Assembly (NCBI GenBank): GCA_029721435.1
Contig: CM056583.1
Location: forward strand, 76,635,120-76,699,119
Source: Gymnothorax reevesii
Taxonomy: Eukaryota; Chordata; Actinopteri; Anguilliformes; Muraenidae
Length of the DNA stretch: 64,000 nt
Reading direction: 5' to 3'
The translations under genes and the position numbers were made by a program. Below, piece after piece: positions 12,501 through 23,299 of this stretch (position 1 is its first letter; every line of letters starts with the position of its first letter). The notes beneath the pieces were generated by a model. It was not told the DNA's origin, searched no databases, and saw only the letters and a program-made list of their open reading frames with translations.

Positions 12501-13165
12501 GGTTTGTCGTGCTCGGTTGCCATGGCGAATCCACACCGTAGCTTCCCCAGACTTGCAGTCGACAAAGCAGAAGAACTTTGAGATTTCTCCTCTCGCATAT
12601 CAATCATGTTCTCTTCAAATAAAGCTTTGACGGAAATTCTGTTGGGCCACGGAGTCAAGCTTACTTAACGTAGGAGGTGCTACCTCCTAGAGAGTCACCT
12701 GAGTGCATTTGACTGTCATCTGACTTTGCTGTCACATGATTGCTTGGCCGGTAATACTTTTGTATGTTAAGCTAATTTAAGTTTGTCTTCCCGAGTAGCT
12801 GTTCCTCGGCGTGCTATCTCAGCAACCCTCCTCCACCGCAGCTCCACCTGTCTTTTATCGCATGCATTGATTACGTTCTCTTATGAGTAACTTACCGTTC
12901 TATAAAACAATGTCTCTTCCTTTTGAGGTCATTGTTGCTTTAGGCTCCGCACTATGCAGGGGGTTTAGTAGCAGCTCTCTGCCTTCAGTTCCACGCTCGG
13001 ACGGGCAGAGATCTCTCAGAGCCATGTCGTCAAACCCAATGTATGCTTGTATGCTGATATGCCTGCATGCTTGTAATAAATGTTCTCTTTTTGACAAAGT
13101 GGTCCGATCAGAATAAGCTTTTAAATGCTTCTTGATGGTTTGGCCTTACAAAATAATGCCAATGA
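9513..13165. other. Intergenic DNA with simple repeats
   Basis: No exon was recognised. A longer plus-strand open frame at 10584-10991 has no domain signature and compositionally looks like chance. Simple features include homopolymer T runs near 11340, (AATTC)n near 11500-11518 and a pyrimidine-rich tract at about 12420-12480. A possible LTR-like fragment at 11830-12065 is listed separately. Confidence 0.5.
11830..12065 (+). repeat. Possible decayed LTR-type repeat
   Basis: The stretch has the TTTGGCTT/GTTTGTTTTTGGCTTTT-rich wording and the terminal GTTCTGCGCTCCTACAG seen at the ends of some fish LTR retrotransposons. No paired LTR, primer-binding site or coding region accompanies it. This is a weak call from sequence style. 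Confidence 0.25.
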
Positions 13166-13167
13166 TA

Positions 13168-13382
13168 CACTGAAAAAAGTGATTTTGACCCCTAGTAAAT
13201 GTTCCATATATTAATTAAGCATTTTTTAATAGAAATAGGCGTGTTATTTAACTCCACTTAAAAAATATAAGTAATTTCAAATAGTCAACATAATAAAAAT
13301 ATTTAGCTTCAGATAAAAATATTTTGTGCAACCACCCACCTTAAAAAAATTATGTTCATTTAACAAGACATTTTTTTCAGTG
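13168..13382. mobile_element. Short MITE with CACTGAAAAAA ends
   Basis: The left end CACTGAAAAAAGT and the right end, in reverse complement CACTGAAAAAAATG, form terminal inverted repeats around a 215-bp AT-rich body. TA lies on both outer sides (13166-13167, 13383-13384). The ends resemble CACTA-type termini but the flanking TA also fits a Tc1/mariner-mobilised MITE, so the superfamily is left open. Confidence 0.6.
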
Positions 13383-13384
13383 TA

Positions 13385-16300
13385 GCCTTGACAAGCAATA
13401 AACAACCATAATATGACAATACTGGAATCTTTCTTAATGCCCGTGAAGGAAGCAACTGAATATGCAGTTAACTTATCAGAAACACCAAGAAAGCTATTTT
13501 TGCTAAACAGTACTGTTCTGAAATATGAGGACTGCCTTTAAAGAGTACTTTAATTTCTATTCAGTGAAATCAAGATGTATGAAAATAGCCTGAAATAAAA
13601 ACTGAAAATCTGAAATTTAACAACATGTGCATGGAGTGAATGGAAAACTTGTGAAGTACAAAACCAGATCATGAAACCATATGTTTTTGTCCCAATAATC
13701 TGGCTCCATCTTCTGAAGTTAAAGGCATTGGGCGTGCCCATTACTCTAACCATACACTGAGTGGGTAATACTCAGTCTATGGTCAATTAAATTAGGCTAC
13801 CGTAATTATTATGTGCTGCAGTTGTTGTTTGCTTGATGAATTTCCGCTGAGAAGTCAGTCAATTGGAAAATGGTTACAAATACACACTAAATATAATGCT
13901 TTTTCAGAAACGCTTTAGAAAGGCATTCCTTGCTGGTGACTCAGTTTCTAGTAAGGCAGTACAGGGGATGTTCATGAATACAACTGGGTTGGGTATGGTA
14001 ATTTCAGGATAATAATCCATTTTTATTACGGAAGACATGCAACGCATATACCGACTGCTGAGCACTTCAAGGTGGTAAAAAGCCTCTCCCAGGGATACAT
14101 AAATAGTGTGGGTTCAGACATGGCAGCAGTGGTGACTCACAGAACTTCCCCACTGATCTCAGGCAGATTTCTGGGATTGGGATGCTCTCTCTGATACTCC
14201 CAAAGATAGACACAAACTAACTGATCCTCTGCACACTGGTATGTGGGCCCTTGCGCCAAGCATGTTTCTGGCACAAGGGCCCACATGCAGTTGGAATGGA
14301 CAGTTGAGCAATGGAATGAAATGAATGAGATGAGTTGGCAGAGAGTTACTCTGTACTTTTTGTATCCTGTGCCCAATAAATTTTCACCCTGTGAACTGGA
14401 ATGGTCCATGAGCTATTTGTTTGGGAAAAGAGTGGGCTATACTTCCCAACTTTAAGAACTAAAACAAAAAAAAATGTTTTGCACAATATTTTTCCCATGT
14501 ACTTGAAAACTGCTGCCATGGACCATGTTTTGCAAATTGTGGCCACTCTCTCTCTGACTCATGAACATCTCACAGGGCCATTCAATGGGACGCATGCGCA
14601 TTACACAGTATGGGTCTCCATATTTAAGTGCTCGTTCAATATACAGTGATATTTTTGGTGCATAAGGGTGTGCCAGACATTATTTACAGTGACAAGAGTG
14701 ATTTGAGTCTCCTCGGTATCAGGATAAAGACACCAATTATGGTATCTTCCACAAGAGACACCCCTTTCTCTCTCCAGACATTTTTTGTCAAGAAAATGAG
14801 TCTGAGGCTTGACACGTGCTGTAGTCTGTCACGGTCTTCTCTTGAGCAAGGACACCTCATTTTGTGAATGTAAAGCTGCTCTGTTACTCAGAGTGCGGCT
14901 GGCAGACCTTCCCCTATTGGATCTCTGCCTTATAAATGGCATTTCAGGGCAATGAAATCACGAGTCGTTTATGCAGAGCCAATAACACTCCAGTTAGATG
15001 ATAACACTGAGCCACCTTAGCAGTTTACCAGCATAAGCAGACCTATAGGTAATGAACAGAGGGTGATATATGAGTCGCTGCCATCTGATTAGGCAGGAGA
15101 ATCATACCTTTGAGCGAGCACGCCAAACATTTTCATAAAAAGAAAAAAAAAAGGTTTATGTTTAGAAATAAGGAAAGGCAAATGAAGCAGAACATAACTC
15201 CGCAGCAATAAAACATGACTCTCAGCTTGGGGGTTAGAAAAGTAACATATATTTGGGAAATCTGTCAGACAATGTTCCAGCATATCATTTGAACAGTTTC
15301 CACGTCGATTCACCCATGACCTTGATTCAGCTCAGTTTCTCATCTTTCTGAGACCATTGTGCCAAATAACTACAAAGACCTTTGAGTGGATGAGCTAGGG
15401 GCATAATAATAGTGCACCAGAGGCTGCAGTGCAGCGTTTCATCGTTAAGTTTATTGCTGTAATGCTAATGGCAGGAAGTGCTATTTATGCTGGACTGATA
15501 TGAGGGCAAACGTTGGAGATGATGGATGATCAGTATCTTTTGGAGAAGACGCCCCATGTGCATTTAGCCTTTTCTCACAGGTCCTTGCCAAATGAACTAT
15601 GTGGATAATGCTGGGGAGGCTGGGTGCTGTCAGGGTTGGGTTTAGTGAATTGGGTGGGGAAGACAGTGCAAATATTGACTGCACACAAGTGGCCGGGGCT
15701 CCAGCCAGTCAGGGAGCAGATTAGCGAGATGCTAAAGGTCAGGGACTGGGGTACAGAAGAGATGATCCAGCTGCAGGCGAACAAAGACCCAGTGCTCGCC
15801 TGAGCCCACTCCTCGCTCATCTCTGGGACTGTGCTGTTCTCTGTGCGAGTCTATTGCACGACTTGCGCTAAAACAGCTGGGTTATTTTCTCCCTGTCCTC
15901 TCACAATGGCTTTTTGTAGCATCAGTCAGCTTGTTTTGTTGACAGGGGCCACTTTACATTGTATTTCCTTTCAACAGAAGTTCATCTCATATCATTGTAT
16001 TTCACACTCCCATAAGTCTTTGCCTTTGGCTTTAGGGCCTAGGAGAAGTCTGGCTGATATATGCAAAGATTATAATTGATAGCTTCACATGCCAGAGAAG
16101 TATATTCTTGAACAAGCATGCCTGAAGTATTCAGATTTTCAGATATTTTAATCCATGTTTTAGGGAGAGTGTCTTCAAAAGTATCCGAGTATAACCCCAA
16201 CTCCTCAGTTGTGTTTTATTGCTCTGTTAAAAACGGAGCAATAGCTTTACTTGTTCTAAATGTATATCTCAGACCTGTGTGGGAGATATAATCTAAGCTG

Positions 16301-17356
16301 TGCTTAAAAATCCAGTCAGCTGGCCCCAGACGTACATTGAGGATTCAGATTTGATTTACAGTTTTCACCCTCTCCGATGATGTTCCAAGATAAACTGCTG
16401 ACTCAATTGCTGGCATTTGGTGCAGTTAAACTCAAAAGGACTTGAATACATCAGTACTGAGAAGCAATGTCTGGGTTTCTCTCTGTTTATATATGTCAGT
16501 AAGCAGTGTGTACAGACAAGTAAACAAGTAACAACATGTCCCACTGCCAAATTAACTTAGTTCCGAGCCTCTAAGTACCACAGCTCACACCACCATATGC
16601 ACGCAATGAATGTACAATGTTTCAGTGTTTCTCATAAAGTAATCAAATTTTTCATGAAAAACATTGGTTTCAATATCTTGTCACCCCTGGTTTAGCACTT
16701 TGTTCCAACAACCCTGGTAAAGACAGCAGCTGTGAGGCTTTTCTTTATTTGCGGTGAGGTTCATAAACACTTTCCTTGGGATTTTTGAATGATCATCTAC
16801 GCAGATTTCCAAGCTCATTGATATCCTTGGGTTTTTGATAATGAACTGCCATCTCCTGTTTCGTCCACAAGATTTTGATGGGATGTGACAGCTATCACAG
16901 AACACAGTTGTTATTTTCTTAACCAATTTTGCATGGATTTTGATGTGTCTTTTTGGCCTGGAAGGAAATCCATCTGCAACCAAGTTTCAGGATCCTGTTT
17001 GAAAGATTTTCCACCAGAATTTCCTAGAGCTAGGTGGAATTCATTATGCTATTGTGTTAAAGTAGTGGACCACTGGCAGCAGTAGATGCCAAAACATCAA
17101 CAAATCACCTCAGTATTTCACTCTAGGCATAAGCTACTTTACTTATATGCATTCCTCTTTTACTTTCGAACAATCTTTCGGTATGTATTGCCAAAAATGT
17201 CAAATTGACCCAATCTGATTATAGCACATTCATGCAGTCATAACGCCAACTGTGTTTGGTAAAGTCCAAGATGCTCTTCTGTCATGTAATGTTTGTCTTC
17301 TTGTAACCCTTTCACCCTTTCAAAAAAATTGTTGCAATAAAGGTGTCATGTGGCAA
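13385..17356. other. Intergenic DNA without recognised genes
   Basis: No coding exon could be supported. A near-perfect hairpin at 14240-14287 is listed separately. The segment around 16670-17060 reads like an old repeat (it holds a 100-codon minus-strand open stretch) but matched no family I could name. Confidence 0.45.
14240..14287. repeat. 19-bp arm hairpin with 10-nt loop
   Basis: TATGTGGGCCCTTGCGCCA (14240-14258) pairs with TGGCACAAGGGCCCACATG (14269-14287) with two mismatches in nineteen, one of which can be a G-U wobble in RNA. The loop is AGCATGTTTC. The arms are unusually GC-rich for the surrounding AT-rich DNA. Confidence 0.7.
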
Positions 17357-17357
17357 A

Positions 17358-18558
17358 CAGTGCCCACAAAATTATTGGCACGCTTAATAAATACGAGCAA
17401 AACAGGCCGTAAAAAAGTGTTATGATCCTATTGGTCTTTCACTAAAGATGTTGTCAAAAATCCTACCCTTTCAGCAAAGTAAAACTGTTGAAAGAAAAAA
17501 AAATGTTGACATTTAATTAACATTTTTCTCCCAACTGTGTGATGGGCACTTATTGGCACCCCTTAAAAATTCTATGATAAAAATATATTGTTGTATATTT
17601 TCCTGACATATTTGACATTTTTAAGTTCACCTGTTTAATTAGGAACTCTGAAATGGCCAAACACAAGTTCCTGTTTCACTGGAGTAGAAATATGAGGTGA
17701 CAGAGGCCCAATATCCTGAGTCTTTCATCACCATTAAAGACCTGACAACACAGTGAAGGATGTGCAACAAAATGTTCTTGACCTGTGTACATCGGAAATG
17801 AATGTAAGAAAGACTCTAAACTGTTGAAAATATCCATTTCCACAATTAATAAGATTAAATTGACAGGAGATGTTAAGAATCAGCCTGGTAGAGAAAGTGC
17901 ATGTACTGTACATTGACCCCACGCGCAGTGAGGAGGATGTTTCAACTGGGGAAAGAATCTCCGAGGATCTCAGCTGGAGAATTGCAGATGGTAGTTGAGT
18001 GTTGGAGGACAGAAAGTCTCAAAAACCACCATCTGGCGCCATCTGTGCCACCACAGGTTGTTTGAGAAGGTTGCAAAAAAAAAACCAAAAAAAACAAACA
18101 AACCTTTGCTGTCAGTCTAAAATGAGTTAAAGTGCCCACAGTTTGCCAGAAATTACTGGGACTTTCAATTGGACCAAGTCACATTGTCAGATGTGACCAA
18201 AATAGACCTTTTTGGCAGCAAACATTGAAGAAGGGTTTGTGCGTAAATGTGTAAACAGACAGATGGCCATCCAGAGAAGCACATCATACCTAATGTTAAA
18301 AATCAGTGGTGGATCTTTGATTTTTTTCAGGCTATATTTCCTCCAAATGCCCTGGAGACCTTGTTAGTATACATGGTACCACAACATTCATCAAATTATC
18401 CCTGCTATTGAATTAAAACCTGACAGCTTCTGCTAGGAAGCTTAAAATGGTGCATAGCTGGACCTTCTTGCAGGAATATGATTCACAGCATACTTCAAAA
18501 GTACAAAAAATGGTTTGCCATTTTTGATAAATGGTGCCAGGAATTCTGGAGAGCACTG
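17358..18558 (+). mobile_element. Degenerate Tc1 transposon
   Basis: The left end CAGTGCCCACAAAATTATTG and the right end, in reverse complement CAGTGCTCTCCAGAATTCCT, match the CAGYGCCCTCCATAATTATT terminus of the better preserved copy at 54278-55863. TA follows the right end; the left flank has lost it. Plus-strand translation gives broken pieces of a transposase, including a remnant of the WSDETKIDLFG catalytic region near 18185-18225. At about 1200 bp it is shorter than an intact copy and carries many stops. Confidence 0.7.
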
Positions 18559-18759
18559 TACCTGTTTGCCATGAGTCAGGTTAATCCATCCCTGGGCTTG
18601 TTCTCCCCTCTAAATTGAACAATCTTTGCATTGCACTGGAAAAGAAAAAGGTGCAGGAAGAAAGTAACTACACCCCAAAAACCTAAACAGAAAATTTTTA
18701 CCACCACTTCCTCTACTACCAGCTTTAGTATGTCTGAAACTGGCCAATCAACTCAAGTC

Positions 18760-19060
18760 TCAGCTGGATTGATATAGAACATGCTATCTGCAAAGAGCTC
18801 TCCGTTCGGCATATTGGATTAATTAATAAATCCGTCTATACCCACGGCTGCCTAAAATTTAACACCTTTAACAGAATTCTCACCACCAGGAGGAAAGCTT
18901 TCTTCCCCCTTATAGAAGGCATACTCAACATGCTTAACCTGAATTTGTCTTTAACTCTCACTGCAATCTGGAATTACTCTATGTTTAAAATCAATGAGGA
19001 ACTGGTTATTTTCCCTACATGGAAACAGATAGGTCCTCCTTTTCAGTGGCAGCTCTCTCA
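18760..19060 (+). mobile_element. L1-type LINE ORF2 C-terminal fragment
   Basis: Plus-strand translation gives SWIDIEHAICKELSVRHIGL, then INKSVYTHGCLKFNT, followed later by LTAIWNYSMFKIN and FPTWKQIG. This order of phrases (IE..LCK-ELS, then a C-terminal TWW/LTPIWNN-like region and PTWK) is that of the region after the reverse transcriptase in fish L1/Tx1-type LINEs. The frame is interrupted. No 3' tail or target duplication was identified. Confidence 0.55.
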
Positions 19061-19232
19061 TGACCTTTTACCTTATTAAATGAAGAAATAACTCATCCCA
19101 CCACTGTCAATTCAAGTACATACAGTTGAGAGAGACAATAAAGAGGAAATATGTTCAGATATATTCAGACCTGAACATACAATCTAAATTTGAAAAAAGG
19201 GGAATTTGTCAAATAATAAAAAAAAAAAACTT

Positions 19233-19660
19233 AGAGCAGTAATTTGCAAACCCCTTTTAAATTTATTCAATAAAAATTACAAAGACAAACTCATCAATTT
19301 TTTTTTTTGTTTTTGAATATGATAATTATTTAAAAATCTGATGTTCGGAACACATGCCAATAGAGTTGGGACAGGTACATTTTCACCGCTGTGTAACATC
19401 ACCTCTCCATTTAGTTAAAATCAGTAGTTGTCTTGGAACTAATTGTTTGAGTTTCAAGTTTGTTCCGGTTCTTGCCTGGTAAATAACTGCAGTTGATCAA
19501 CAGTCTGGGGTCTTTGTCATATTTTGCACCACATAATTTGTTTTATGTTTTCTGTGGGGGTCTGGCTAAGGCTTCACACAGTGCCCACATGCTGTGGCCA
19601 CGCTGTTATGATATGAGCAGGGTGTAGTTTGGCATCATCCTGCTGGAACAAGCAGGGGTG
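19233..19660 (-). mobile_element. Remnant of a Tc1-like element related to copy 1
   Basis: The motif GAGTTGGGACAGGTACA, followed by TAACATCACCTCTCCATTTA and about 270 bp later by a TGCTGGAACAAGCAGG segment, keeps the order and approximate spacing of the left third of the element at 3707-5290. The termini and most of the transposase are missing. Confidence 0.5.
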
Positions 19661-22600
19661 TCGCCTTTTCCCCTTTCTCCCGGACTACTTACTGACCGTG
19701 TATTTTCCATTGATTCATTTAAAACTCTATGCGCTGGAGAAGAGCCAAACAACACAACTACTATGTTGCAGTCCCAATAATTGTATGCATTACCGTAATT
19801 TGGAAATTTTATTTTGATAAAATGTTTTTTTTTTCTTCTTTACATGGACTGAATCGAGTTTGACTTGGTAGACAGTGGTTAAATAAAATGAAAAACAACT
19901 GTATGGACGATGGCAAAGGTTAATGTCATCTGGAATGTGGTAATCATAGCGCCATATTGGGTGAGACCGAATCATTATTGTGAACAACAGCAACATCAGG
20001 AAGGTAAGACTGCAGCCTTCCCCTCAGGCGGCCCAGTTGCAGCAGGCAGCTGAAGTCTTGTCCAATACAGCTGACAGTTTGATACATTCACTCAATAGTT
20101 ATGTTCGTTGAGTTGAATATATTTTTGAATGATCTGGCTTAAATGTTTCATGGGAACAGGTCTCTTGCACTATCCGCATATGACCTTCAACATATAGTTT
20201 CTGATATTTAAATTCATGGCATTCTAATTAATTCAATACATCAATTTATCGAAATCCTTGACCCTTTACCATTCTAAGGAGCCTCCAGTCTTTTTTCAGC
20301 AGCATTGTAGGACCAATTGTCTCATAACAAATCACACCTGAAATCCCTGGAAAAGCTAGAAGGTTTCTTTGAAGGGTTCAGCCATGGTAGATTCTGTGGT
20401 AGAAAATATGATCAGCAACCTTATTTTTAGACTATATTTCACATTTTTTCTGCCCTTCCAAACCAGCAAAAGCATCAATAAATTTGTGCAGCTGGATGGT
20501 GCTTCTAATGGAGAGCTTGCTTGATGGATCAAAGACAGTGCAGCACTCATGTGGCACACCAGGGAGTTAGCCTCCCGCCATAGGCAATGATGTCAGCAAG
20601 CAGATTCACTTACCATGGGGCCGATTGGTCTAATCAATAACTGTTTCCTGGAAACAAAGAGGGAATTATTTCTTGATTTCTTCACTTTTTATTTGTGCAT
20701 TTAAAAACCAGTGAGCTAAAAAATTATTGCTGGTATCGTATCTGTGTCTGCATGCATGTGTACCAGCTGAACACTATGCAGACCTTGTGGACTTAATCTT
20801 ATTACCATGTTGCTGTTTTTGCAGTCATTTTGAGCACACATCATTCAGATGCACTGCTGGGCTAATAGTGCCACGATGCATTTCCCCAAATGTTTCTCAT
20901 TAGTCGGCAGCCAATGAACTGTAAGCTTTCTCGTTTTTCAGCAAATGAATTCCTGCCGATGAGGAAAGGCTTAAAGATATGGTGTTGCTCTTGGCTCAAA
21001 TTTGAATGGTCCTCATTTAATCATTAAAATGTGGAATTTAAGAACAACAGGGAAATAATTAAAACAAGAATACCTCTCAAAGAAAGAAGGAGCAAAGTAA
21101 AAATTCAAAGGATTTGGGGACCTTGTTGCAACAGGAGGAGAAGTAGTCTAATGCAGGATGATTTGGTGTTGCAGCCCAGCATCAGTCTGTGCAAAGCCCA
21201 CTTTGCGCTCAAATATTCTTTGGCTCCCTGGTTGCACTAGTTATCCTTCACGGTATGAATACCTGGCCTCTTCTGCCCTGTTCTGTTCCCAGTGACTCAT
21301 CCTTTCCCCCTGCTCTGTCTGCAGGACGCATCAGTCACTGCAAGTGTCTGGCAGAACTGCTGAGAGAAATAGATCCTGCATAAGCTGAATACATCTCTGA
21401 ACAATGAGTGGATGGAGAATATAAGAATAGCCAGTTAGCCAAGCTCTCACATTAACGCATCATGTCCAATTTGTGAACTTTGCACCAATTTGATTAAATG
21501 CTGTAAGTTCATGGTGCTCTCGCATGCACTACAGGCTGTGCTTTCACTGATTGAAGTAAAAAGCTGCTCAGAATGACGTTTTGTTTATAGATAAACTGTG
21601 CAGGGATGAGGTGAGCTTGGTGGAGGTCGTGTGCCCAGTGCTTCTCTCCTAGCAGTATTCTGATAACTACTAACAAATAGCCAGGGAAGAGACAATTATA
21701 TCTGGTAAATTTTTTCCAATGTGTGACAATCTGTCCATAAGTCCTTTTGGCAGATAGTACATCAGGCTCTAGGTTCTTGGATGTACTCCAAGTCTAGGCA
21801 CACCAAAAAATTTATAGAACAACCAATGCTTGTTCAAAACAAACTGATCAGAGTCCACAAAAGTCCCCTGCCAAAGCTTGGACGCACTCACTGAGAGATG
21901 CACGCTTGGAGGGACTGACGGTCAGACACGGCCAAAATGAATGCTCCCCTGACCTACCTGCCAGATGGCGGGGGACTAAAAAGCGATTGTGAGAGGCCAC
22001 TGCAAATAGCTTGGGACATATTTTCCAAAAAAAGAAAAACTGAGGTCAATGTCAAGAGTTGAAGTCACAGAAGAAGTCTGCCAAACGTTGTAGGTCAATT
22101 TCAGTACATGCATTGGATTCCTTGACCTAAACTTAGCTGCTGTAGATGTGCTGTATGGAAAGATAGGCTGATTTCTAATAAGTTGAAAATTAAACTTAAT
22201 GGTCAACTGTCGACAGAATCAGAAATCTGTTCGGGAAACTAACAAAAAAAATGTGACAGAGGTCATACAGAAAGGTCAAAGGTCAGAGGTCATGAAAAAG
22301 GTAACAGATATGAAGCTTCGGTAAAGGTCAAGACTAAGATGGCATGGCAGCTGCATATAGTTTCGGAGACACTCGCATGCACGCATTAATGGATACAGCC
22401 CAAATCCATAGTTGCCTGACCTACCCTTTGGGTGGCGAGGGACAAGCAAAAAACATGACCAACCACTTGCCAAGTTATTTGCTTTGTGTGTGCACATGCT
22501 AAAGGTTACGTAAACAAGCCTAATGTCACATTCTGTCCATTCTGTTATGCTGGTACCAGCCTAAATTTTGTGAACAGAAATGGCTGTTGTTAGCTGCGAC

Positions 22601-22740
22601 ACTCCAAAGTCACAATCGCCATCAGGATGAACTGCAGAACATACGAGACATCAGGCATTGTTGTACAAACAAAGCATCATATAGTTTTCAAGTGGTCATT
22701 GAAAGAATGGACAAAAAAAGCTCAGATTTCTTTTATATGA
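19661..22740. other. Intergenic DNA downstream of plpp1
   Basis: No exon was recognised. Two diverged direct-repeat blocks are visible, with similar wording CCTGACCTACCTGCCAGATG near 21950 and CCTGACCTACCCTTTGGGTG near 22418, suggesting a duplicated old repeat. A cluster of AGGTCA half-sites lies in the second block and is listed separately. Confidence 0.45.
22260..22330 (+). promoter_or_regulatory. Cluster of five AGGTCA half-sites, including spaced-by-one triplet
   Basis: AGGTCA occurs at 22260-22265, 22273-22278, 22280-22285, 22287-22292 and 22325-22330. The middle three are separated by one base each, so two overlapping DR1 elements are formed, the arrangement bound by RXR heterodimers and HNF4-type nuclear receptors. 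Function is not shown: the segment looks repeat-derived and lies beyond the 3' end of plpp1. Confidence 0.3.
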
Positions 22741-23179
22741 GTAATTAAGCATAGTGGGTTTTTAATTTTTCAATGAGCAAGACAAAAGCAAAACAAACAT
22801 TTGTACATAATTTTTTAAAACAATTTTAATATAAAAATAATTTTCAATAATACTTTATACCACATATATATATAGTATATACAATATATATATATACCAT
22901 ATATATTAGGAACAGTACAAAAAACAAAAGTTCAAACGGAGGTTTCCTGTTCTGCAAGCACATCAATATCATACATAATTAAGAAGGGTGTTAAGTGAGG
23001 AGGGATACGCAGCGTGTACACAGGGTGCTTCGGTTGCAGGAGTAGCAGTCCAGCCAAGGCAATATTTGACATTATCACACATAGTCCATAATAAGTTCGG
23101 CCTCCAGGCTTGGATATGTCATCTGGAGAGTGTAAAGCAGGGTTACATTCACAGGTTATCCACTTGAGTCCTCTTTTTT
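22740..23179 (-). other. plpp1: plpp1 3' UTR (probable)
   Basis: The sequence following the plpp1 stop codon on the minus strand has no recognised repeat until the AT-rich zone at about 22750-22910. ATTAAA hexamers (plus strand TTTAAT) occur near 22815 and 22762 and are candidate polyadenylation signals, giving a 3' UTR of about 370-440 nt. An (AT)n stretch at 22864-22910 lies just before them. The actual end needs transcript data. Confidence 0.4.
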
Positions 23180-23299
23180 TTAGTGGCTACTGCCAAAATG
23201 GTTTCCGTTAGTGGGTGTTTCCTGTAAACTGGTGTGAGGTATCTCCTCCTCTTTAAGTGGCAACACTGGCTTCCGGAAGAAATCAGACACAAATGCCAC
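23180..23299 (-). CDS. plpp1: plpp1 exon 6 (last coding exon)
   Basis: A TTTCAG acceptor precedes the exon, which starts in phase 0 with GTG GCA TTT and encodes 39 residues from [12 protein letters not shown] to NGNHFGSSH before the stop. It supplies the end of the sixth membrane segment and the cytoplasmic tail, rich in Glu and Thr ([15 protein letters not shown]), which resembles the human tail. Confidence 0.93.
   Translation of the reverse strand: MAFVSDFFRKPVLPLKEEEIPHTSLQETPTNGNHFGSSH

Noticed and set aside
12332..12658. Charged 108-codon minus-strand open frame
   Set aside because: It overlaps a pyrimidine-rich tract that yields Arg/Lys/Glu-rich translation by composition alone.
16681..17060. 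Possible old transposase on the minus strand
   Set aside because: The 100-codon open stretch has no catalytic motif or element ends that I could identify.
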